Below, in pieces: positions 10,646-23,113 of a DNA stretch of 64,000 bases. A program made the position numbers and the translations under genes. How positions within the stretch are numbered: the first letter of the stretch is position 1; every line of letters begins with the position of its first letter. The stretch comes from Ectobius pallidus (Eukaryota > Arthropoda > Insecta > Blattodea > Ectobiidae): positions 89,005,432 to 89,069,431 of the forward strand of contig CAXKWD010000009.1 in the NCBI GenBank assembly GCA_964059195.1, in the 5' to 3' direction. The notes under the pieces were generated by a model. It was not told where the DNA came from, did no database searches, and worked only from the letters and a program-made list of their open reading frames with translations.

Positions 10646-11100
10646 TAATACATATCTTCAACTTGCTCGCTCTACAGCCCTTGCTGGACTTAGGCCTCGT
10701 TCAAAATTCTCTTCCACATATCCCTTTCCTCTGCCTGTCTTTCCAATTCGTTTTCCTTATCTTTTCAGAATCAATTTCTACATCTTGAATCCATTTTTTC
10801 CTTGGTCTACCTTTTCTTCTTGTCCCTGTTATGTGCCCCCCCCCCAAAATATATATTTTTTGTGATTTAATTTGCCTCACATGATTTTTTCATGTAATAT
10901 TCTATTTGTTTCTAAATTTGATCTTTGTTCTCAATATTCTTCTTTCATTAACTGGACCATATATGCGCCTAATGATTTTTCTTTCAAACATTTTTAGGCC
11001 GATCATTTAATTTGTCAGAATACGATTCTACTTGTCTTACCAACGTTCTATATAGCTTCATTTTTGTGCTTTAGATATCTGACTTGACTTTGTTAAACTC
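10646..11100 (-). pseudogene. LINE C-terminus and 3' end
   Basis: The minus strand gives MKLYRTLVRQVESYSDKLND, then KMFERKIIRRIYGPVNERR, later GTRRKGRPRKKWIQDVEID and ERQAEERDMWKRILNEA. LYxTLxRPVxxY, FERKxxRxIYGP and RRxGRPxKxW form the consecutive C-terminal blocks of insect endonuclease-reverse transcriptase LINEs (RTE-like). Frames shift between blocks. The final CAxxL-type segment reaches 10646, directly against the palindromic mariner, so the mariner inserted at or just past the LINE 3' end. Confidence 0.8.
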
Positions 11101-11768
11101 AAGTATGCGTAGTAGCTATTAACTCTTTTGTTAATTTTTTACAATACTGACCCTTAACTATTTATAACTTCCAAATATTTATAGTTACCTAGTTACTGTC
11201 TAAATTTATGTATTCCAATTTGCATGTTTTGCGACATATTTCCAGTTTGATTAATTTTCATCTTTTTGTGGGCCTGATATTTTCCATATTTTTTTCATGG
11301 TGGTAAACATTTCTTGCTATGATACGGCATTATCTCCGTATGCACGTACTTCTGTCTTAGATATCAAAACTCATAATCAACTTTTTAGGCAACTTGGAAT
11401 AAAAGTACAGCTTCTGACACAAGCCACACGAAGGAAAACTTGCATATTATCGCACTAGTGCATTAAAATTTTTATACCACTCCACTGGTACTAACCTTGC
11501 TATCTCTCACATGGAAAACACTATTTTCATTTAAAATATTTGCATGCGATTATTAAATAGACTCAGTTTGATTAAGAATTGAACATTTTAATATTTATTA
11601 AACCATTTATTTGAATGTTACACTTCTTACACCTAAGTCTAGGTCTTTAATGTGGTCTTTTCCCTTCTGGTCTCCCTGACAATATTTTTTAGACATGTCT
11701 TTCCTCCCAAATACGCGCAACATTTACGGCCTATTTCATCCTCCGTTATTTAATAACCTATATTCGGT
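11101..11768. other. No gene recognised
   Basis: May include degraded LINE sequence upstream of the recognisable C-terminus on the minus strand, but no motif is readable. Confidence 0.4.
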
Positions 11769-12063
11769 CAGGGGCGGATCCAGAGAGACATTTTTTGGGG
11801 GGGGGGAACAAAGTAGAGAGGGAAGTTTTTACTCATAAAAATTAATTATTCCCAGTACACAATTTAAATCAAAATGAACATTTCAGCATTTTATTACAAA
11901 GGTATTTCAAAATAATGAATGTAGTTGCTTTAATTTAAGTATTTGGGTTATGTTGTCTTTACAAAATTTATTAGAATAATAAATGTTGGATAATTTGTGC
12001 TTAATGTTACAAATTTAGGGGGGGATTTTCCCCATTTCCCCCCCCCCCGTGGATCCGCCCCTG
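11769..12063 (+). mobile_element. hAT-type MITE, family A
   Basis: The 295-bp element starts CAGGGGCGGATCCAGAGAG and ends GTGGATCCGCCCCTG. It is flanked by the 8-bp duplication TATTCGGT at 11761-11768 and 12064-12071. CAGGGG ends with 8-bp target duplications define the hAT superfamily. It has no coding capacity. G-runs and C-runs sit just inside the ends, and the interior is AT-rich. A second copy, inverted, lies at 15034-15295. Confidence 0.92.
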
Positions 12064-13984
12064 TATTCGGTGAAGAGTACAATTTATGAAGCACATGGAA
12101 TAGTAATAGAAATAATATAACAGTAATATATGACTTTAACTGGAAAACGAAAATCCATTAAATCTTTTATTTTATATGATATGAAGAATTATAGAAAAAA
12201 TCTAGTTTTTTGCTGTAAAAAAAGCGCAATATAGTCTTGCGAACAGTTTAGTTTTTCGGAAGTCAGAGACAGACAGCTGAATGCGTTGTCTCACAGTCCT
12301 TGTGATACGAAAAAATGACATGGTGGAGAAAGTCGTGTGTTTAATATCGTAGGTTTTTATTTAGAGAGTTTATTATTTTCATTAGATAAAGAATATTTTA
12401 GAGGTGTTAATTATTTCGGAAGATAGAAGTTTTTCAAAACTTTTTCCTACCGTTTATGCATGAAAAGGTACTGTGAATTATCATTACTGCATGCAAATTA
12501 TTGATGTAATTTTTAAACGTTATTCTTTATTATGCATTTTCGCAGAAGATCATTAAATATAAACTAAAATAGCACTTTAATAATTTGAAAACTATGTTCA
12601 TTATCTTTAGTATAATTTGATTGAAAATGTCTAGCACCATCATTTCACTTTTTTTATTCACTTTCCTCCTCGTTCTCACTATCATTGTCATTTCATTTCT
12701 GCTTAAGGCAAGCCGCACATGATTATTTAAATCACGTACTTACTCTTTTCATTTAATTGTTACACGGAATTATTTATAACTTTATCTTATATAATGTATT
12801 AATGTATTATTAAATATTTTATTTTTATATTTGTATTTTCATGTTTTATGCATTTTATAAATTTTGCTTTATTGCGCTTTTATAAATGTCTGTCACAATC
12901 AAACATAACATAGCAACTAGCCTATATAATATGTAGAGTCCGTTATGCTTTTAATGCTTTATGGTTGCCTTGATGATCATCCTTCCATACAGTTCATCTT
13001 GTGTTTTTCTGTGTTGAGAGATATTTTTATAACATGTCTGGAACTGAAAGGGATTCATAAATGTTCAATTTATAACCGAAAAATAAATCAGACGTACACG
13101 AGCGTACTTTGTTGAACTCTCTTTGCTCCGTCCTGCTGTATATGTGGTAACAAATTACTCCGCTTGTGTGCTTTTGGTCATAGAGAGTACTCGATCTTTT
13201 TAAAAAAGTCTGGGCAATGTTTTTCCTGCTCCCTTTTCTTCTGGAAGGACTCTTAAATAAACAAGGGTCTATGGTTTAACTAGAGCAGACTTCTCCCTTT
13301 GATGTAGCTATCATAGCCGCAAATGAAATTCTATGTCTGCTGAAACTTGAATTTGTTCAGAGCTATTGATCCGTAACTTATTCTACCCTCTGGCCTTTTT
13401 ATATTCAAGTATTCAAGGTAAATCGAGAGGAAAGTTTAGTTTGTAAAAAAAGAAGATTTTTAAAAATCTTTTGAAGTATTTTCGATGAGGGGAATATTAC
13501 ATTTCCTAAACAATGAAGCGATCCCATTCTTGGTATCAATGAAGCTCATTCTATGATCAAAGACTTCTCTACTCTGAAAATCCTTGGGACACAATGACAC
13601 TCCAAGGAAGTCGAGTGCTCCACAGTAGACAAGGATGTCAATGAGTTTAGTTGTACACATGAAGATGATGCTAATGATTCTTTTATTTCACTAAAGTTTT
13701 AAAACATAGGCGGGCAAATTCCAATGTCCAACTGATGCAGTAACGGAAATTCCGGGTGTTTTCTGATATATGGGCTGTGCAGAACAAATGACCGAATGGA
13801 GTCGAGAACCCTTTTCAGCCACCAAATATGACGAATTTTGTGACTACCGCGCCGTTATAAATTTAACATACAAACACGTAATGAATTTAAACAGTTCCAC
13901 TTTTTACCAAACTGAGTCTTTTAATAAAACAATTCAAGCTGTCTGAAAAATAAGGCCAAGCCTCTTAAGGGTAGTGTTAAACCA
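12064..13984. other. No gene recognised
   Basis: AT-rich, no readable domain or boxed repeat. ORFs at 12530-12718 and 13460-13660 look like chance. Confidence 0.5.
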
Positions 13985-14170
13985 GCCATTGTTTGTACTA
14001 ACTCGGGTTCTAAATATTTGCAGTGTGAACAATACAACTTCGCATGAAACTGGATAAGTAAAATACTCACTTTCTGCAATGCGGCCTTTTATTCTGTATC
14101 AGAATGTAAAATGAGAAAGTTGCATTGTCCGTACCGAGGGTAGAGAAATTTATGTGAGTGTAACGTAGAT
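13985..14170 (+). repeat. Diverged relic of the Harbinger-like family
   Basis: GTATCAGAATGTAAAATGAG, TGCATTGTCCGTACCGAGGG and TTATGTGAGTGTAACG match the middle block found in the complete elements at lower identity than the other copies. The ends are absent. Confidence 0.45.
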
Positions 14171-15033
14171 TTTTTTTTTTAAATGAAAAGTTCTCCTAAA
14201 AATAAAGAGTCTAAGTCTTTGAACTGTAAAGCAGTTTTTTTTTTCCTTTTCAGAGCTGAATTAGCTTAACTTAAGCAATCAGGAAGTGAAATCATCAGTG
14301 GGCATGAGAACATTTCAGTAGAGTAGTTACTTTGTAAGCACACACATTTTAAAATAAATTATTCTCCTGATGTTAAACTCCTGTTTTTATACAATTTTTA
14401 GGTGATGCATATAAAGTCAGAAGCAGTAAGAAGGTTAAACTCATTTTTTGGGGGTAAATTCTAACATTTGTCATCATTACATAACTGTAATACTCTGTAC
14501 TTCAAAACTCCAGAGAGATGAATGTTGTTGATCTATACCCAGCTTATTAGGTAAACGTTAACTGTTCAGACAAGTTCGAAGCTAAAGTGATGAGATGAAC
14601 GAGAAGGGGGGAAAGGAGCTGGAAGACGTTCTGATAGGAAGTGGTTAGATACAAGTGGGAGGAGGGTGCTCTCCAGTGCTTAGATGGTTGGAAGCTGTGG
14701 TTTGCTACCTGGATGGATAGATTAAATCTTGCCTGTCTGACTTGGACAAGTAGAGAGGGAAAACTTTTATCCCCAGTGCGAGTTGGTGGTCAGCTCACAA
14801 GCCCAGTGTGAACTCAGTGGAGTGGAGATTATGACAGCGCTACAACTTCTTTCTCCATGCCAAGAGAAGTTGAGGTCCGAATCAATGTATGAGTGGAAAA
14901 AGAGTTCACGAAATAGTACGAATACAGAAATACTACGGAATAAAGCAGAAGTGTTAATAAATACTAGGATGACCGCAAAAACCATCTTCATCATCATCTT
15001 ATTATTCTTTTATTGCATGATGTGTATCCTGTT
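14171..15033. other. No gene recognised
   Basis: The 14783-15094 plus ORF runs into the hAT MITE, so its last codons are transposon-derived. No domain is seen in it. Confidence 0.4.
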
Positions 15034-15295
15034 CAGGGGCGAATCCACGGGTGGGGATGGGGGAATGGGGGAAATTCCCCCCCAAAATTTGTAACATTAA
15101 GCACAAATTATTCAAAATTTATTATTCTGATAAGCAACGACATTCATTATTTTGAAATACATTTGTAATAAAATGCTGAAATGATCATTTTGATTTCAAT
15201 TGTGTACTGGGAATAATTAATTTTTATGAGTAAAAACTTCCCTCTCTACTTTGGTCCCCCCCCCCAAAAAAAATGTCTCTCTGGATCCGCCCCTG
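15034..15295 (-). mobile_element. hAT-type MITE, family A, second copy
   Basis: The 262-bp copy of the 11769 element lies in the opposite direction, with ends CAGGGGCGAATCCACGG and CTGGATCCGCCCCTG. The 8-bp duplication ATCCTGTT is at 15026-15033 and 15296-15303. The interior aligns end to end with the first copy after inversion. The different target sequences show two independent insertions. Confidence 0.92.
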
Positions 15296-15303
15296 ATCCT
15301 GTT

Positions 15304-15829
15304 TGTTTCCGCGTTCAAGGTTCTTCCACTGACGATGCTCTGTCGAATGCACGAAAGCTTACCAATGATTCTGGTTTCTTAAAGTGTTTTTCTTTATTTA
15401 AATTTGACATTGAATCTCCTTTTCATGCATTCCACACCTGCCATGAGTGGGCCAATCCCTAATTGGTTTTGAATTCAAGCTCTAGTTTTCGTCCCACATT
15501 ATTAAATTCGATTTTTAAAATAACGCTGAATTAATTAGTCTGAACAAATACAAATGAAAGAAAATAATTAACCTCATTTTATAAATGTTTATTTGTTAAT
15601 CTTTTCTTTCTTCTTTTTTTAAAACTTGCTTCCTATTATTGCTGTAAATTATTTTTTTAATGTATTTGAATTTTTTAATTAATGCATTTATATCCAAATC
15701 TGAACTGTCCCCGACCATGAGGATGTGTTTATTCGAGTGACGTCTTATTAAATAAATTTTGTGAAAAAATTGTAATGAAATCTTTCATGTAACATTTATT
15801 CAAGATAATAAACCAACTTTAAACTTCCA
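15304..15829. other. No gene recognised
   Basis: No motif seen. The sequence on both sides of the MITE at 15034 is continuous once the element and one duplication are removed. Confidence 0.4.
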
Positions 15830-15930
15830 AAAAATACATATGAGTGCGCATAGGGCATCTGCAGCCTTTCGAAGTAGTCTCCAAAAGAATCCATCACACG
15901 GTGCCAACGATGTGGAAGGCTCACTATGAG
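15830..15930 (-). pseudogene. Mariner transposase C-terminal fragment
   Basis: The minus strand reads SLPHRWHRVMDSFGDYFERL. LPxRWxxxxDxxGDYFE is the conserved end of mariner transposases. Only about 30 codons are left and no TIR is visible, so this is a scrap of a once larger element. Confidence 0.7.
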
Positions 15931-16282
15931 AGAATCTTGTTATCTCACGATCCTGAGGATAGCAATGTCTCCTCGAGTCAAAAGCGTATTGTATGCAAAG
16001 GAACCAATTTTGGTATTAGATCGAAATTACCTGAGTTTATTCCCTTGTAGAGAGAGATTCATAACATTTTTGTCTTTACTGTTTTCAATAACTCTAAAGA
16101 AAATTTAAAATTCATATAACATTTACAGAATAGGGTACAAAAATAATGTATGAGCCTAATCATTGTGTTAACCGTTTTCCTTGCAGACCGGCACGGATTT
16201 ATAATTTGCATCCATTTAAGGGTTAAATATCTATTACATCAGATCAGAGTTTGAAAATAACTTCTATAACTATCTCATAGGA

Positions 16283-16320
<38 letters not shown>

Positions 16321-18104
16321 TAATATTAATAAAACTACCGTAGCATTAAAACAGATGTTAGTATGTAGGATGTACAATAATAAAAATAAAATGCTATTAG
16401 AATAATCTTAGGTTGTTCATTTAATTTAAACCAGATCACGTTTAGTAGGATACAGTATACCATAATGAAATGTATTGAATTGAAGGAACCCATTTGAAGC
16501 ATGATAGTAACATCTTATTTTTCTTTTTTCTAGAAACCCTGTAAGGCACGATATACAAGATCTGACAATATATAAAACGTGTTGGAAAAAATGCAGGAAT
16601 TAATAATTGGAATATTTTAAATGGAAAATATTGGTAGGCTACGAATATAAAAAAATATATTTGTAAAAGAATATGATTCAAAATTCATGTTTGAAGATGT
16701 TTGACTTACAGGATTTATCAAAGTCGTGAACAAATTTTACCAAAAAAGAATTTTATTTTATGAAATAAGTGAAAGCTCAGTTAAAAATAATAAAATTTTA
16801 TTCTCAAAGTCAGTATTTAGAAGCTGGCTTTATATTTTTTTGCTTGAAGTGAACAATTATTTCTCTAACATTTAGAAATGTAACTAAGATCTTGAATACT
16901 AAACTTTCTGCACGAAATGATGCAATGCAATAATACATTACATAAAATAAAACATTATTCTACCAAATCCTAATTGAGTCGCCAAATGATTAATTTCCCA
17001 AACACAACAGCTGGGGAACCTCATCAGTCACTGTCTTATGGATCTTCTCCACGAAACATAATTTTCCAGCGCACATGCTATGTGCCGCACATTTGATTTG
17101 TAGTAGTATTTTTATACAAAAGTTGTATCTATGCTATAGAACACGAATTGGAAATAAAATCAATTTTACTTATAGGTTTTCTAGAAAATGATTCAATTAT
17201 ACTCGTACATAGCTTTAGAGCTTCAACATAGTGAAATGCGGATGAAGACAAGAAAGACACTGCAACTTTCAAGACAGATAATAAAACAGGAACGGGGAAA
17301 GAACATACAGAACATATGTTTTCTCCAAATGGGTACTAAAGAGACGTCACTCCTAACTACATACGTTTGTTCTGAAAAGAGTATTCATCCTTTTGTACAT
17401 ATATCAGATCTCTTTCGCAAATGTGTTGCACTGAATTTATATTTCAATCGTCCCTTTTTATATGTTGTATTTACAACTTATTCCAGTTGGGACATTTTTA
17501 TAGCCGTAGGCGTCATTGTAGATAATTTAAGAGAAAGGAAGGAGAGCGGGTATATGGGTAAGGCAGTAAAAACAGTAATACGGCGACTTCAACGCCAGGC
17601 ATTTCATTGGTGCTTTATGACTTGTGTAATGCTTTTCAACTGCATTCAGGTTCCATCCCATACATCCTGTCTGATACTAGATAATTCAAATGTATCGTAG
17701 GGGAAGCAGCCGCCTCCTTATATAGAAAGAAGCCATTCGCAACGTGTAAGGTTGACACGTTAAAACTTATTACGAAAGTACATTCACAAAAACCCTAATA
17801 TGAAACACTCACGTATTCTGGTTTATTCTCATCATAAAGAATGCGCCTATCTGATGCTTGGCATTCTCACGTGGCAACAAATTGCAGTCGATAAATACTC
17901 ATAATATGCAACTGTCTGTCTGGAACCCTATAGCCCCCTACGTAGGAGCGAAGGGGCCTCCAAGTGGAGGTTTCTGTTACCTATATGAATTTTGTTAAGT
18001 TTATTTTCCGAGAGAGGTCAGAGGGACAGGTGGTAAGCCGATCATCTCTCAACCCCCCTCAAGAAACTAAGGTATTACTTGGACGTGAAAGGGCCGAGAA
18101 ATTT
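15931..18104. other. No gene recognised apart from short repeats
   Basis: Holds an (AAT)n tract (16283-16322). The longest plus-strand ORF of the window, 170 codons at 17188-17700, has no recognisable domain, no composition shift and no signal of splicing, so I do not call it a gene. Confidence 0.5.
16283..16322. repeat. (AAT)n microsatellite
   Basis: About twelve AAT/ATA units interrupted only at the edges. Confidence 0.9.
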
Positions 18105-18300
18105 TGTCGCAGAGGCTCTAATTTAGATTTGGAGTTCTTTTACGTGCCGTAAATCTACGACACGGGCCTGCTTAAAGTCCCTCCCGGAGGACTCCGTGTC
18201 CAGGACTTTTACGTTCTGAAAAACCCATCGGGTTTGATCCCACGACCTTCGGATCTAGAGGCGGGCACGCTACCTCCAGACCACCGCGGCCGACAATATG
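18105..18300 (-). mobile_element. tRNA-derived SINE
   Basis: On the minus strand GCGGTGGTCTGGAGGTAGCG is the A-box arm, GTGGGATCAAACCCGATGG is a degenerate B-box arm, and the body has GATTTACGGCACGTAAAAG then AACTCC. The body matches that of the SINE at 8225-8425, while the head derives from a different tRNA-like sequence. It is truncated at the 3' side. Confidence 0.65.
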
Positions 18301-18313
18301 CTACTATAGTTAT

Positions 18314-18790
18314 GTGTATTCACAAATTAAATACAATATTATTGAAAGGGAGAGTTTAGATCAGTACTTTATCAAAATAACTGTTGTTCTTGAAAAACGT
18401 ATAATTGAAATTATCTTCAACAGAAAACCTCTCGATTCATGTAAGGCACTTCTTAAAGCCAATATCATTATTCCTTTTCCGTGCTTGATCATTTTTGAAT
18501 GTACAATTTTTGCCTTAAGGAACAACAGCTTAATTATTTAAAAAAAAATGCGACTTTCACCATATATAAAATACCCCTCATTAAGCACAAACGTAACTAT
18601 CTGAATCATCTCCACATTTCCTGTGCTCAAAAGTCTTCAACTCTTTCCCTCTGAACATAACATCTCAAACATCTGTAGTGTCGTTTAAAAAATCCCTCAA
18701 CAAGTAAATTATTACTAAGTAGTTCCTATGAGTTTTGCCACTTTCTAGTTAAGTCCTAAAATTACATAAACTAATACACAGAATAATTAT
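18314..18790 (+). pseudogene. LINE reverse transcriptase C-terminus
   Basis: VLEKRIIEIIFNRKPLDSCK, then ALLKANIIIPFPCLIIFECT and a later frame with KVFNSFPLNITSQ and VVSFKKSLNK. This order (xKxxIRII, SCxxLFKxLxILPLPCLYIFE, FNxLP, FKxxLK) is the conserved thumb and tail of Jockey/CR1-type LINEs that follows the active site. At least one frameshift separates the halves. The first part is the 18314-18541 ORF. The 3' UTR presumably continues past 18790. Confidence 0.75.
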
Positions 18791-19799
18791 ATAACAATAC
18801 TGTTTTAATGTTTAACAGTGGTAGCAGGGTTGTACATTGTACATTTTCTTGTTACGACTCAAAGTTCACGGTTTTATAGTTTTCTGTTAATGATTTTATT
18901 ACATAGCATATCTACAAACATATATGTATGTATGTTTATACACATGCTTTAGTATACTTGTTGCTTGAGTGTATTAATGCTTCTTTATTCCCTTTGTTTG
19001 TTTGATCTTAATATCTGTATTTTCGAGCCAATACTTTATACATTAAGTTTTTGTGAGCAACTTGATAATATACTGGTAAAAATTTTAATTGTAAGAATTC
19101 CTTAATTGTTTATTGATCTTTAAAAATACTCTTAAACACTGAACTATGCGAATAAATAAGTGCTTGAGTAAGAGTAACGTAAACCGGGAGTTTGACATAA
19201 TTTTTAATATGTTTCCTGTTCACAATTTTTGTAAGCCTAAGGACTGTTTTTTTTCACGAATGTCCGTGCGGTTGCTGGCTCCTCGTGTATGAAAAAGGTA
19301 TGAATAAGTCCCACCATTCTGGGTTGACGAATTCTGAATAGCCGAAATCTCAGTTTCACGCGAACTTTGAACTACGGTGGGCTTCCCGTCTGATTTTTCA
19401 GATCTGAAAGCAGCGGTCACCCTTCTAAGTTTTCACCAGAGTCGGATATTTTTCAGTAGAGGAAAATTCCCTTCCTGGGTTCAGGACTACACAGCCTTTC
19501 CCTTCATACACGACTCGCGAGAGGCAATGGCAAATCTCAACTCGAGAATTCCCTGATCGTCGTCTGACCAGGGCCGCACCGATTGAGGTCAAGTGTGCAA
19601 TGTCGCCAACATCACAGGCATGACTGCGTGCCGACTGAACTCAGCAGATGGGAGATTAGTCTATGGATTATAATCGATGCGGTGTGTAAATACAGTGTTA
19701 GTAGGCTAACCTTATGAAATTATAACAAACAAAGACATCTGACTTCTTAGCATAACAAAGTTTTAGGAAAGGTGTGAAAGGGTAAAGCTGCTACATTAA
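18791..19799. other. No gene recognised
   Basis: The first part may be LINE 3' UTR. A block near 19455-19490 (AAATTCCCTTCCTGGGTTCA) resembles the body of the SINE at 8450-8600, so a decayed SINE lies there. Otherwise nothing. Confidence 0.4.
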
Positions 19800-19990
19800 G
19801 GTAATTAGCGGCAACTCGATTCATGTTTCCGGTCAAGAAAACCACCATTAACGGCCGTGGGTGTCGGCATGCTGACCACATGCCCCCCAATCCTGCCATC
19901 TGCCTACGGGAGATGACGCAGCGGTCGGGTGGTAGGTAGGCCAAGTCCCTCCAGGGATGTAGCGCCATGGAGTTTAGTTTAGTTTAGTTT
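19800..19990 (-). repeat. Dispersed repeat shared with 33840-33925
   Basis: ACCACCATTAACGGCCGTGG, GTGTCGGCATGCTGACCACA and ATCCTGCCATCTGCCTACGG recur in reverse complement at 33840-33925. It ends in a TTTAG run (19970-19990). The GACGCAGCGGTCG block after it recurs near 54096. It is moderately GC-rich relative to surroundings, SINE-like in size, with no B box in this copy. Confidence 0.5.
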
Positions 19991-21124
19991 TAGTTCGATT
20001 CATGTTAGGCTAGGAACAGTTATATTAGTATAGCAGCAACATACTGAATAGCGCGCGTTTCGTTTTAAATGTTCACCTGCGCTGGGAAATTTCATTACCA
20101 CGACAATCGTTCCTCTTTTGTTTTCCGCGGCTCAGATCGGCACGGAAGTTAGCCGCGGAGCATACCTCTCTGTACACTGGCTGTGGCGTTGGCGAGCTGA
20201 TCCACAATTTTATATACATATTTAATATTAGCTCTAAGATTTAGCATATAGTGCATGTTTTATGTCACTGAAATTCAGCATGAGTTTTGAAATCTTTCTT
20301 TCGTTAGCTCCAACATTAGTAAAAGTGGAGCTACCTCGTTCTTGCATCCAACTCTTCATATATTATGTAGGGCTATATACACCTATATTTTGTATCAGAT
20401 GGTCTCCGGAGTTCTAGGTGTATAGTACATACATGGTAATAATAATTCCAGCTACGTCACGACGCAGTGTTGTCCAACAATAAACATGCCTTGTACACAT
20501 TCTGTTGATAGTGAGTGCTGTACACGGGCAAAATAACAGAGTGAGAAAAAAAAAAGAATATAGAAGGAAGGGGGTGAATTTTAAAATAACGTGCAATGCG
20601 ATATCTCGAACAACAAACATTTCATTGCTAGTTTATGACTTGTAATGGTTTTTGCTGTGCTTCAGGGGGCATGAGTGGACGGGGGATTCACACGTAATAA
20701 ACAGAGTGTGGACCCTGGTCATCACATGATCAATATACGCCATGCGGGCTGCATACTCTCAGGCGCTATCTCTCTTTTCTCTTTGTGTTCATGAGAGTGT
20801 AAAGGTTGAATGTAACAATGCACAGTTATGTGGGCTCGGTTCCTTAACATTAACTTCATTTTCTTCTCTTCTAATGGCTGTGTGTAAAGGTCGAGTTATT
20901 CTGCCCTTATACTCGAAAACTAGTTGAATAATGAAACTTATTACTCATATCATGAATGAATGCCGTTTTCAGCAGGGGTCTCTGTGTGTAATATGTTTAC
21001 ATCTTCTAACATCTAGATGAGTAATCGCAGCAGAGAGGGGAAGAAATGGACTCAAGCAGCATGTATAGTTGAGTGCTTACTATATTGCACTTTGTCGCTG
21101 TTAGTGGTGCAAGTGGTTACTATT
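19991..21124. other. No gene recognised
   Basis: One small perfect inverted pair, CCGCGGCT (20125-20132) with AGCCGCGG (20151-20158), 18-bp loop. Otherwise nothing. Confidence 0.4.
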
Positions 21125-21440
21125 TTTCTATGATGGTGTTTTTTTCATCCATTTCCCGTCCATTTTATCATGTGGATACTTCAATTTCCTGCACTCAGCT
21201 TCGGTAACCTAACCTACGTGCGTTTTTTCCTACTTACATAACATGTATTTGTCATTTATATATTTGTATATTTGTTGTTGCAGACTTGGAATATTATCAT
21301 ATTTGCTGGTTTATTTCATAAAAGTTCTATCTCACCTGTATAATTACTTCCTTTTTATTCCATATTGTTGACTGAACGATTTAATTCCCAGCAGCTAAGT
21401 TATAATTCGACTGTTTACGATTGCTCATAAATAAATAATG
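21125..21440 (+). repeat. Dispersed repeat shared with 42113-42360
   Basis: Both copies run from a GATG(G)TGTTTTTTT block through CATCCATTTC(C/T)CGT, TTGCACCCAG-like, AACCTACGTGCG-like and GATTTAATTC blocks to CAGCAGCTAAGTTATAA. The match is diverged but collinear over about 250 bp. No coding capacity or terminal repeats. Confidence 0.4.
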
Positions 21441-22837
21441 CATCGATCGCCACTAAGATTAAAAACAGTACTAGTTTTGAACGTTTTTGCGCCTACAGCT
21501 ATTGCTAGTGATTAATTATTTTCAGTTTTATTGTTAGCTAAAGCCCTATAGTAGTAAAAATAGTAGGCCTATGCAATATACATCCGTCAAGTGCCTTGGA
21601 GAATACTGCAAATTTAAAAAGGGCTCTGCTTCAACTTGTCTTTTCAAACTATTCCTCGATTCTCCAATGACGCCATTACCACTCTTGTACGAGTATCTCG
21701 ATATAATATATCTTCTGTTAGCAAACTGTGGTTATTAACCAGACAAGTTTCGATGGTGTTTAATGTGTTTTAAATGCGACTGGGTAATGACCTTAGATTT
21801 AGTGGCTTTAAAGTTATAAGAATTCCTGCGGATAAAAGTCTGGTATTATGACGAAAGTTATTGAAAGTATAGTTTAAATAGCCAAGCGCTAATACTATAA
21901 TTCTGTGGCTTGGTTCTAAAAGGGTCAATGTCATAAAACTTGCTTTTGAGCTAACTGACTTTGATGCCTTTACAGAAGTAACATTTTTTGCTAATAACTT
22001 CGGACATTGGCCTGTAAGGTTTCTGTATTATGTCAATTAATAGCAACAGACATTGGCACTTTTAGTATACGAAAGATATAGACTAGCCGAGCTAAATAAT
22101 GCATAGATTTCATTTTTGCAAGAAATTGTCATTGGCCCTTTTAGAACCAAGTCACAGAATTATCATATGCATTGGATTTAAAATTGTAAAGTATTGGTTA
22201 ACTTTACAAAATTATTACATAAAATATGAATAATTCCATGTGTCGTGTGTTTAAAAATTATATAAGATCATCCTTATTCTGTTTAGCAGACGAAAACATC
22301 AAATTAATGGAACCTTGTTAACATAATCTGGAAACATTTATAATGCTCCTCCTTGGCGAATGTTTCTTCCTGTGACCAGCCTCATGGTCTAGTTGACTAA
22401 GCGAGGGGAGGTCCTATATAATACGACCGTTCGGCAATTCGTCTGTTTATCTGTACTGATTGCAGTTAGATCTGACGAGTGGTTTGATTAGCTTAAGTTT
22501 TGACAAGAATTCTCCTTGAAGTCATTAAAAACAACGTATGTGTAAGGACTTGATTATTTATTAAGTAATGTTAGGCTTGTTCCTACGATTCTAGCCAAAC
22601 GGTTCATGTTATACTTTCACTCTCGACTGTAAAGTTTTCTACAGCATTGTTTCTGTACATTTATTACGTAACTCTAATTCTTTACTGGCATTTCGTCTAT
22701 TTCAAAGTTTAAATGGTTTTGTCTTATGTAACGTTCAGGTAATTCAATAATTCTAGCCAAACGGTCTGGAAATTCACAATGAATGACAACATTGGTCAAA
22801 CCTTTAAAACTGCTAAGAAGGCCAGATAATAGAATTT
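21441..22837. other. No gene recognised
   Basis: A truncated tRNA-like head, CTCATGGTCTAGTTGACTAA, lies near 22381 and resembles the SINE head at 56329. AATTCTAGCCAAACGGT-like text occurs near 22590 and 22750. No gene. Confidence 0.4.
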
Positions 22838-23113
22838 TTACTTCCTCTGCCCGTACCAATAGGTACTATAGGTAGGAGAAGTATTGAATTCGACCCCGAA
22901 AATTCGAAGTTGAGTATTTAAAATGAATACACGTCTTGAGGTCCCTTGAATCCAAAAAGACTATTTTGAGAAACATGTCTGGGTGTGTCTGAGTAAATGC
23001 CTGTGAACAGCCTAGTTCAGAACGAAAAATCGTAGAAAACTAAGTTTTTATTTGGATTCCTTATCTCCTGGGGATGTGACAAGAGCATTGGCGATGACTA
23101 TCTTTTATTTTTA

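Noticed and set aside
14783..15094. 103-codon plus ORF
   Set aside because: Runs into the hAT MITE at 15034 and shows no domain before it.
17188..17700. Longest ORF, 170 codons, plus strand
   Set aside because: No recognisable domain, no shift in composition or codon use, and no splice or promoter signal. A 170-codon ORF is possible by chance in 64 kb on six frames.
19965..19992. TTTAG run as possible telomere-like repeat
   Set aside because: Insect telomere repeat is TTAGG; this is a short TTTAG run at the end of a dispersed repeat.
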